From Alcaligenes faecalis (GTDB taxonomy: Bacteria > Pseudomonadota > Gammaproteobacteria > Burkholderiales > Burkholderiaceae_B), in assembly GCF_041521385.1 (NCBI RefSeq), contig NZ_CP168006.1, positions 1,312,769 through 1,376,768 of the forward strand: 64,000 bases of DNA. Direction: 5' to 3'. This document shows, in pieces, positions 58,423-64,000 of this stretch. Made by a program: the position numbers and the translations under genes. Position 1 is the stretch's first letter; each line of letters begins with the position of its first letter. The notes under the pieces are model-generated. The model was not told the origin of the DNA. It saw only the letters and a list, made by a program, of their open reading frames with translations, and ran no database searches.

Positions 58423-59652
58423 ATGTTTCAATCCTTGCGCCAGCCCGCTGTCATGACGGTGACGTTGGCGGCTGCTGGCATCCTGATGGTTACCATGGGG
58501 ATACGCCAATCCTTTGGCCTGTTCGTTGGCCCCATTGATAAGGCTACCGGCATGGGCATCATGTCCATCAGCTTTGCCATGGCCGTGGGCCAACTTGCCT
58601 GGGGGGCGATACAACCGATTGCCGGTGCCTGTTCCGACCGTTGGGGCCCGGACCGGGTTCTGATCGCGGGTCTTCTGATTCTGGCATTGAGCTGTGCCGT
58701 CACACCGTTTATTGACACGGGGCTGGGCCTGACCTTGACGCTGGGCCTGCTGGCCAATATTGGCTCGGGTGCAGCCAGCTTCTCCACTCTGATTGGCGCG
58801 GCTGCCCAACGTATTCCCGATCACGCTCGTGGTCAGGCCTCGGGCCTGATCAATGCCGGCGGCTCCTTCGGCCAGTTCGTCTTTGCTCCCGTGGTGCAGA
58901 AGCTGATCGGCTGGGTGGGCTGGATGTCGACCTTTTGGGTCCTGGCCCTGACCGCCCTGCTGACCCTGCCCCTGATCCGCAAACTAAGCCCTGGCAGCAA
59001 AGCCCAAAAGACAGCCGCCGCCCCCCGCCCCGCTCCTGTTACCAGCGGTCCGGGGCTGACCGAGACATTGAAAAACGCCATGACAGATCGCAGCTACTTG
59101 CTGCTGAGCCTGGGTTTTTTCACCTGCGGTTTCCACATTGCCTTTCTGGTCACCCACTTGCCGGGGGAAATTGACCTGTGCGGACTGCCACCATCGGTAG
59201 CAAGCTGGTCGCTGGCCCTGATCGGCCTGGCCAATATCTTTGGCAGTATCGCCGCCGGTTCCTGCATTGCCCGCTGGCGCAGCAAGTATGTACTGGCACT
59301 GATGTATGCCTCGCGCGCTGTGCTGATCCTGTGGTACTTGATGATGCCGAAAACCGATCTGGTGTTCTACATCTTTGCCATCGGTCTGGGGCTGACTTGG
59401 CTGGCGACCGTACCCCCTACTGCCAATATCGTCGCCAAGCTGTTTGGCACGCGCTATCTGGCCACCCTGTTTGGCCTGGCCTTGTTCTCGCACCAGATCG
59501 GCGGCTTTTTAGGCGCATGGCTAGGTGGTATCGCCTTGACCCGCTTTGGTGATTACAGCTGGATGTGGTGGGCAGATATTGTGTTGGCTACACTGGCTGC
59601 CATCGTTAATTTGCCGATACGCGAAGCCAAGATCAAGATGCAGCCGGCCTGA
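58423..59652 (+). CDS. MFS transporter
   Basis: A 409-residue major facilitator protein with about 12 hydrophobic helices. The N half has the typical MGIRQSFGLFVGPI and SDRWGPDRVL (motif A); a loop near 195-215 contains QKTAAAPRPAPVTSGPG between the two six-helix halves. It resembles the oxalate/formate or monocarboxylate exporter-like branch, but the substrate is not recognisable. It is a single gene with a terminator downstream at 59819-59850. Confidence 0.85.
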   Translation: MFQSLRQPAVMTVTLAAAGILMVTMGIRQSFGLFVGPIDKATGMGIMSISFAMAVGQLAWGAIQPIAGACSDRWGPDRVLIAGLLILALSCAVTPFIDTGLGLTLTLGLLANIGSGAASFSTLIGAAAQRIPDHARGQASGLINAGGSFGQFVFAPVVQKLIGWVGWMSTFWVLALTALLTLPLIRKLSPGSKAQKTAAAPRPAPVTSGPGLTETLKNAMTDRSYLLLSLGFFTCGFHIAFLVTHLPGEIDLCGLPPSVASWSLALIGLANIFGSIAAGSCIARWRSKYVLALMYASRAVLILWYLMMPKTDLVFYIFAIGLGLTWLATVPPTANIVAKLFGTRYLATLFGLALFSHQIGGFLGAWLGGIALTRFGDYSWMWWADIVLATLAAIVNLPIREAKIKMQPA

Positions 59653-59818
59653 ACGCATAAAATGAGGTATGGCCTTGATATGCTCGGGCCTCCCATCCAG
59701 AAAACAAATCTGACAGCCATACCTTGTGTTGACGGACAGCGACCTGCCCTGGGCAGACTCCCCAATCCAGGTGCCTGAGACCACGTAGACGTTCACTTCG
59801 CTCCACTGAGCCATGAAC

Positions 59819-59850
59819 AAAAAGACCTGCCAAGAATGACAGGTCTTTTT
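59819..59850 (+). terminator. terminator between MFS and NTF2-like genes
   Basis: AAAAAGACCTG/CAGGTCTTTTT (59819-59829 with 59840-59850) with a 10-base loop. It can serve the plus-strand MFS gene or the convergent minus-strand gene. Confidence 0.75.
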
Positions 59851-59915
59851 TCTGGCCCAAACACAGATCCCCTACTGCTCAAAGCAGGCACCTGTCACCC
59901 CAAACAATAAGGTCT

Positions 59916-60404
59916 TTAAAACATGGTGTTGCTATTAGCGGCCTGCTCCGGCACCGCCTGAATCACATCCCAGTGCTCCACAATCTTGCCGTCTTTCACC
60001 CGAAAAATATCAATCACCGCCTGACCGCGATCGGCCTTGCCATTGGTCGAATGCACATGCAGATAAACCAAATCGCCGTCTGCGGCACTGCGCACAATCC
60101 GTGCGCGAGACTGCGGGTTCTCTTTGAAGTAGCCATCAAAATAGCCCACAAAAGATGCCTTTCCGTCCGGCACTTCCGGGTTGTGCTGGATATAGTCCTC
60201 GGCCACCACTGTCGCCGCTTCCTGCACCTGATGCTTGTTAAAGAACCTATCGTAAAAATTAACCACTAGCGTGCGATTGCTCTCTTCCTGAGCCACATCA
60301 CGAGTCTGCGAATTGGCAGCCAACGCTGCATTTGTGCTCAACAAGAAAGAGCCCGCTAATAAAACTGGAGATACCCATCGGATTACCCCTTTCATCAATC
60401 GCAT
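59916..60404 (-). CDS. Secreted NTF2-like/SnoaL-type protein
   Basis: 162 residues with a signal peptide (MKGVIRWVSPVLLAGSFLLSTNAALAA after two extra residues). The mature domain has VVNFYDRFFNKHQVQEAATVVAEDYIQHNPEVPDGKASFVGYF and VIDIFRVKDGKIVEHWDVIQAVPE, typical of SnoaL-like polyketide cyclase/NTF2 folds. Function is unknown. It is 8 bases downstream of the NAD(P)-binding gene and therefore probably in one operon controlled by the divergent HxlR regulator. Confidence 0.85.
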   Translation of the reverse strand: MRLMKGVIRWVSPVLLAGSFLLSTNAALAANSQTRDVAQEESNRTLVVNFYDRFFNKHQVQEAATVVAEDYIQHNPEVPDGKASFVGYFDGYFKENPQSRARIVRSAADGDLVYLHVHSTNGKADRGQAVIDIFRVKDGKIVEHWDVIQAVPEQAANSNTMF

Positions 60405-60411
60405 TCCTAGT

Positions 60412-61023
60412 TCAATAACCTACGGTAAAACGCTGGCGCGAATGGGCGGGACGTTCAATCTCGTCCACCAAAGCGATGGCGTAATCTTCATAAGAAATCT
60501 TGCTGCCTTGATCGGAGACCAAAAGACTGTCTTTACCCACACGAAATGTACCCGTGCGCCGGCCGGGACCAAACTCTGCCGAGGGCGACAGGAAAGTCCA
60601 ATCCAGCTCTTTTTCCTGACGTAGCTGATCCAGAAAGGCAATGCCACCCAAGGCCTCGGTACGGTAGGCATCCGAGAAAACAGGCTGATCAATCAATCGC
60701 TGACCAGGAGCCACTTCCAGACTGGCTGCACCGCCCACCACCAGATAACGCGGCACACCAGCCGCACGAACCGCCGTAATCAGCTTGGAGGGATCCGACG
60801 AGGCGAAGCGAACGGCGCTGATCGCCACATCGTGCCCTTTCAACAGCGCGATCAAACCGTCCAGATCATTCACATCACCCTGAACAGCCGTGACATTGGG
60901 CAGGCTGGCAATTTTTTCAGGATGGCGAGCAATCGCTGTCACCGTATGACCGCGATCCGAGAGTTCTTTCAAAAGGCGCGAACCGACTTCGCCAGAAGCA
61001 CCTATCAATGCAATACGAGACAT
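60412..61023 (-). CDS. NAD(P)-binding NmrA/SDR-like protein
   Basis: The ATG at 61023 has AAGGAG five bases upstream and starts directly on the nucleotide-binding fold (MSRIALIGASGEVGSRLLKELSDRG); the longer open frame is excluded. 203 residues: Rossmann GxSGxxG, TAIARHPEK, AVQGDVNDLDGLIALLKGHDVAISA, and a C-terminal DYAIALVDEIERPAHSRQRFTVGY tail. It is an atypical SDR, perhaps a quinone or redox-linked reductase or a sensor. Divergent from hxlR. Confidence 0.87.
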   Translation of the reverse strand: MSRIALIGASGEVGSRLLKELSDRGHTVTAIARHPEKIASLPNVTAVQGDVNDLDGLIALLKGHDVAISAVRFASSDPSKLITAVRAAGVPRYLVVGGAASLEVAPGQRLIDQPVFSDAYRTEALGGIAFLDQLRQEKELDWTFLSPSAEFGPGRRTGTFRVGKDSLLVSDQGSKISYEDYAIALVDEIERPAHSRQRFTVGY

Positions 61024-61053
61024 AACCGCTCCTTGTGTGCTCAAATAAAGACC

Positions 61054-61072
61054 TGGTCTATAAAGTAGACCA
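61054..61072. promoter_or_regulatory. Operator-like inverted repeat between NmrA-like gene and HxlR regulator
   Basis: TGGTCTA-TAAAG-TAGACCA is a perfect 7-bp inverted repeat with a 5-base spacer, in the 151-base divergent region, 31 bases upstream of the minus-strand start. A -10-like TTTATA lies inside it. Dimeric HxlR proteins bind such palindromes. Confidence 0.65.
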
Positions 61073-61174
61073 TAAAGCGTGATGCTAGACAGTTTTTTGA
61101 CAGTCCACAAGAAGTCACGCTGGCCATACTAGGTCACACGCAAGTGACTATTGAACACAGGAGAGCAAGTCGCC

Positions 61175-61564
61175 ATGTCCTCATCAAGCACCACTACACA
61201 GGCTTGCAGCCTGATACAGGAAGAATTTGAGCAACCCTGTCCCATCCGGGATGTGCTGGATCGAATTGGTGACCAATGGAGCCTGCTGATCCTGGAATCC
61301 TTGGCGCCAGGCACCCTGCGCTTTAACGAGCTGGGCCGGGAAATCGGCGATATTTCCCGTCAAATGCTCTCGCGCACGCTCAAGCGCCTGGAAACGGATG
61401 GGTTTGTACAACGGACCTTGTATGCAGAAGTGCCACCACGCGTGGAATACACGCTGACCGAATTGGGGCAATCCTTTCTGGTGCCCATGCGGGAGCTGGT
61501 GAAGTGGGCGGACGTCCATCACGCGCGTATCTGTCAGGCACGTCGGGAATCCCAATCGGGCTAA
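61175..61564 (+). CDS. HxlR family transcriptional regulator
   Basis: 129 residues from ATG 61175 (GGAG 11 bases upstream; the longer TTG start at 61151 is less likely). The HxlR signature CPIRDVLDRIGDQWSLLILESLAPGTLRFNELGREIGDISRQMLSRTLKRLETDGFV...RVEYTLTELGQSF is complete. The conserved Cys before PIRDVLDR often makes these proteins respond to reactive aldehydes, oxidants or quinones. It likely represses the divergent NmrA-like/NTF2-like pair through the operator at 61054-61072. Confidence 0.92.
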   Translation: MSSSSTTTQACSLIQEEFEQPCPIRDVLDRIGDQWSLLILESLAPGTLRFNELGREIGDISRQMLSRTLKRLETDGFVQRTLYAEVPPRVEYTLTELGQSFLVPMRELVKWADVHHARICQARRESQSG

Positions 61565-61746
61565 CCATACCCGGATGCACCTGACGGTGCATTACGCCCC
61601 ACATCATGTACCAATCTGCCCACCTCCCGTATTCACCAACCCCATTTGACAGCCAGGCCTGAACGAACGGTCCTACCCCGAATGCCCGTACCCACCCTAA
61701 ACCTGAGTCGGAGGGGACGCCACCTTGTCAGCCCCAGGTAGGCAAC

Positions 61747-61772
61747 AAAAAAGCCGCATTACGCGGCTTTTT
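61747..61772 (-). terminator. terminator after PACE copy B
   Basis: AAAAGCCGC/GCGGCTTTT hairpin with a short ATTAC-type loop, flanked by A and T runs; 22 bases after the PACE stop on the minus strand. The rest of 61565-61793 shows nothing recognisable. Confidence 0.7.
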
Positions 61773-61793
61773 CTATCTACGGGGGCAACGACT

Positions 61794-62219
61794 TCAAGCC
61801 GCACTGGCCGGCAAGCCAAACACCCGGTCAAAGGTCCAACTAAAGATAAAAGAGTAGATCAGGAAGAACACCAGAATGGCCACTTCCATACGCAACGCCT
61901 CCATCAAGCCGACCTGATACCACCACATATACAAAGGCACGATGGCAATCACCAAACCCGCCTCAAAACTGATGGCATGCACGCTACGGCGCAACAGGCT
62001 GCGACCTTTGACCGTTTGGCGAGACTCCCAATACTCAAAGGCGGTGTTGAACACGTAGTTCCACACAATTGCAATCACCGAGATCGCCACTGCAATAGGT
62101 GCAGACTCGGAGGCCTTCCCACCGGCAAAATACGCCAGCAAGAAAGAAGAAAAAACAATGGCAAAAAACTCAAACACACCCACGTAAAACACGCGGCGTT
62201 TCCAACCTTGGAGTGTCAT
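61794..62219 (-). CDS. PACE family multidrug/biocide efflux protein (copy B)
   Basis: 141 residues from ATG 62219. It has the same start signature as copy A (MTLQGWKRRVFYVGVFEFFA, with acidic residue E17 in helix 1), a second-repeat core (WNYVFNTAFEYWESRQTVKGRSLLRRSVHAISFEAGLV), and ends FIFSWTFDRVFGLP. It forms four helices in two transmembrane pairs. Unlike copy A there is no adjacent LysR regulator; upstream on the same strand is tRNA-Arg. Sequence divergence between copies is large enough that they are old paralogues. Confidence 0.9.
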   Translation of the reverse strand: MTLQGWKRRVFYVGVFEFFAIVFSSFLLAYFAGGKASESAPIAVAISVIAIVWNYVFNTAFEYWESRQTVKGRSLLRRSVHAISFEAGLVIAIVPLYMWWYQVGLMEALRMEVAILVFFLIYSFIFSWTFDRVFGLPASAA

Positions 62220-62294
62220 GGCTAAGCTGCTTATGCGCACGCCCCGCAGCCCCAAGATCAAGGAGCCAAGAGAACAGTGCGATTAAAAATACGA

Positions 62295-62369
62295 TGGCGG
62301 GCCCAGCAGGAATCGAACCTGCAATCTTCCCTTAGGAGGGGAAAGTTATATCCATTTAACTATGGGCCC
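62295..62369 (-). tRNA. tRNA-Arg (anticodon CCT)
   Basis: On the minus strand a 75-base cloverleaf: acceptor GGGCCCA/TGGGCCC, anticodon stem TTCCC/GGGAA with loop CTCCTAA (anticodon CCT), T-arm GCAGGTTCGATTCCTGC, discriminator G and encoded CCA (62297-62295). It reads the AGG arginine codon. A possible promoter TTGCAA (62440-62435)-17 bases-TGTATG (62417-62412) lies about 45 bases upstream. Confidence 0.95.
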
Positions 62370-62921
62370 GGCGGGCTTTCTGTGGAGTGGGCCCACGCGG
62401 GCCAGACACCACATACACCGCAGGAATACAAGCTTTGCAACACACAAAGGCAGAGCTGACGCCTTTTCTTGTCTACAAAAAACCAAGCATTTTCCCGCCA
62501 GGTGCAGCCGAAAGTGCTGCAGCAAAAGGACCATCAAAAACACCTGTCCTGCCGCTGTGCACTTCTCAGAAAAGCAGCCGCAAAGTGTACCAGCTAGACC
62601 GCCGAGGTGAAAGGATTGAAACAGCCAAACAGAGTCGCCCTGTGATACCTCGAACAAGCCCGCACGCATCCAGATCACGCCTGACTCCGTCGCTCGAAAA
62701 TCCGCTTCGACACCCGATCAGAAAAGGCCTTCCCTTGCCTTGCCGCTAACGAAAAAATCTCAAGCCCCGCCTATAAAGCCATCCCCAGCTCTTTCTAGGA
62801 CAAACCCCAATCTAAATATGTTGTTAATATATTTAGAAAATATTAAGATTTGTCCCATGCTCTGAAACAGCCCATTGGTCAGTGACAGAGCTGGACTATA
62901 AAAAAACCACCGGAGACAAAC
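62370..62921. other. Intergenic region upstream of the TRAP binding protein
   Basis: About 550 bases with only the possible tRNA promoter at its left end and the operator-rich promoter at 62799-62856. The plus-strand frame at 62387-62749 (121 codons) has no family features or ribosome site and I do not call it a gene. Confidence 0.5.
62799..62856 (+). promoter_or_regulatory. AT-rich promoter inside nested inverted repeats, upstream of dctP-like gene
   Basis: An outer pair GGACAAA (62799-62805)/TTTGTCC (62850-62856) encloses TCTAAATAT (62812-62820)/ATATTTAGA (62830-62838). A -35 TTGTTA (62822-62827), 17-base spacer and -10 TAAGAT (62845-62850) lie inside, so a bound regulator would cover the promoter. 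The region is strikingly AT-rich against its surroundings. Confidence 0.6.
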
Positions 62922-63980
62922 ATGAAATCCAAACTTGTTGCATCCACATTGACCAGCCTGTTGTTGCTAAGCGGCATCGCCTCGGCACAAGCGGCCGAAA
63001 TCAGTTGGCGCGTACCGACATCGGTACCCGAAGGCTCCCCGTTTTATCAGAACTTTCTGGAACGTTTCGCAAAGAATGTAAAGCTCATGACGGGTGATCG
63101 CGTCGAGATTCAGCCCTTTGGAGCCGGTGTGATCGTTCCTGCCCTTAAAGTCTTTGAAGCGGTAGAGACAGGCGTTGTGGAAGCGGGCCACTCCACCTCC
63201 AGCTATCTGGTCAATCAGGACCCGGCTAACGCGATTTTTGCGGGCTATCCCGGCGGCATGGGGCCCGATGCCTATCGTGTCTGGCTGTATGAAGGCGGTG
63301 GCAAGGAAAAGCTGCAGGAACTACGTGCCAAAAATGGTCTGAAAACCATGATTGTGGGGCTGGGTTCAACCGAAGTCCTGGCACACTCCAATACGCCTAT
63401 CCGAACCGCTGAAGATCTGAAAGGACTGAAGTACCGTACCTCCGGTGCCTGGGCCGATGTGATGAAAGACTATTTCGGAGCCGTTCCCACGGTGGTTCCT
63501 CCCGGCGATACCTACACCCTGCTGCAACGCAAAGGGGTGGATGCCGTGGAATGGGCAACCCCTTCCTCCAATACGCCAGAAGGCTTTCATCAGGCGGCCA
63601 AATACATCGTTGTGCCGGGTGTACACCAGCCTACGTTTATGTGGGAAGTCGTTCTCAAGCAGGAAACCTGGGACAAAGTGCCCGCCGACCTGCAGCCACT
63701 CATTGAAGCGGCTGCCGAGCTGACCACGCATCAATCGCTGGACTACTTCTATAACGCCGACATCAAGGCCATGGAAAAGTATCGCCAGGGACGCAACGAA
63801 GTCATCACCCTGGATCCCGCTTTCATTAAACAATTGGCCGAGGCTGGCAATGACTGGGTACACAAGAAAGCAGAAGCCCAGGCACAGTCCGGCAACGATT
63901 ACATGAAAAACCTGCTGACGGACTACGATGGCTTTCTGACTCGCTGGCGCAGCGAAAGCAATTACTTGATCCGCGACTAA
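62922..63980 (+). CDS. TRAP transporter solute-binding protein, DctP family
   Basis: A 352-residue periplasmic protein. GGAG lies eight bases upstream; a signal peptide (MKSKLVASTLTSLLLLSGIASAQAAE) precedes the DctP fold: WRVPTSVPEGSPFYQNFLERFAKNVKLMTGDRVEIQPFGAGVIVPALKVFEAVETGVVEAGHST, then ...LKGLKYRTSGAWADVMKDYFGAVPTVVPPGDTYTLLQRKGVDAVEWATPSSNTPEGFHQAAKYIVVPGVHQPTF. The conserved Arg in KYRTSG usually binds a carboxylate, so the ligand is probably an organic acid. A GAAGGAGA sequence at the window edge suggests the small and large TRAP membrane subunits follow outside. Confidence 0.94.
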   Translation: MKSKLVASTLTSLLLLSGIASAQAAEISWRVPTSVPEGSPFYQNFLERFAKNVKLMTGDRVEIQPFGAGVIVPALKVFEAVETGVVEAGHSTSSYLVNQDPANAIFAGYPGGMGPDAYRVWLYEGGGKEKLQELRAKNGLKTMIVGLGSTEVLAHSNTPIRTAEDLKGLKYRTSGAWADVMKDYFGAVPTVVPPGDTYTLLQRKGVDAVEWATPSSNTPEGFHQAAKYIVVPGVHQPTFMWEVVLKQETWDKVPADLQPLIEAAAELTTHQSLDYFYNADIKAMEKYRQGRNEVITLDPAFIKQLAEAGNDWVHKKAEAQAQSGNDYMKNLLTDYDGFLTRWRSESNYLIRD

Positions 63981-64000
63981 GTCCTACTTTCTGAAGGAGA

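Noticed and set aside
62387..62749. Plus-strand 120-codon frame upstream of the TRAP gene
   Set aside because: Overlaps a promoter-like region and has no family or translational signals.

Overview
The window looks like a chromosomal segment of a betaproteobacterium of the Alcaligenaceae, most likely Alcaligenes or a close relative. This is inferred from protein character, mid-50s percent G+C (estimated by eye), and Burkholderiales-type gene order (ffs-dnaX-ybaB-recR; rlmE-ftsH-folP-glmM next to a divergent yhbY). No rRNA, CRISPR array, insertion sequence, prophage or plasmid function is visible. Genes are dense and mostly housekeeping or nutrient uptake.

Layout. 1-8 kb: a 5'-truncated LTA-synthase-type membrane sulfatase, two identical tRNA-Pro(TGG) genes each with its own promoter and terminator, a PACE efflux protein divergent from a LysR regulator, a leaderless amino-acid-type binding protein, a DoxX protein, and an OmpR/PhoQ-type two-component system flanked by two small secreted proteins. 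8-18 kb: an acyl-CoA synthetase, then a phosphate block (pstSCAB behind a good Pho box, ppk, divergent ppx). 18-25 kb: an OlsB-like acyltransferase and the conserved glmM-folP-ftsH-rlmE / yhbY / greA cluster. 25-35 kb: uracil permease, a phosphatase, an SDR, an LpxO-like hydroxylase, carAB and transaldolase. 35-41 kb: an iron-type cell-surface-signalling locus (FecI sigma, FecR anti-sigma, STN-containing TonB receptor, YncE-like beta-propeller) with two Fur-box-like sites. 41-44 kb: a TauABC/SsuABC-type ABC importer with a Tat-signal binding protein. 44-53.5 kb: recR, ybaB, dnaX, the 4.5S SRP RNA (found from its conserved apical loop) and an AddAB-type helicase-nuclease pair. 53.5-58 kb: ModE/ModABC molybdate uptake, xerD, ybaK. 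58-64 kb: MFS transporter, a secreted NTF2-like protein, an NAD(P)-binding protein divergent from an HxlR regulator across a perfect operator-like inverted repeat, a second PACE efflux protein, tRNA-Arg(CCT), and a TRAP solute-binding protein behind a promoter embedded in nested inverted repeats.

How the parts fit: the pst and ppk/ppx genes join phosphate capture to polyphosphate storage; fecI-fecR-receptor forms an outer-membrane signalling loop; mod genes are regulated by the adjacent ModE; dnaX-ybaB-recR and addAB concern replication and recombination. I found no convincing wholly new system. The most interesting leads are regulatory DNA (DctP promoter, HxlR operator, PepSY/two-component intergenic region), the long C-terminal extension of YhbY, and two PACE paralogues.
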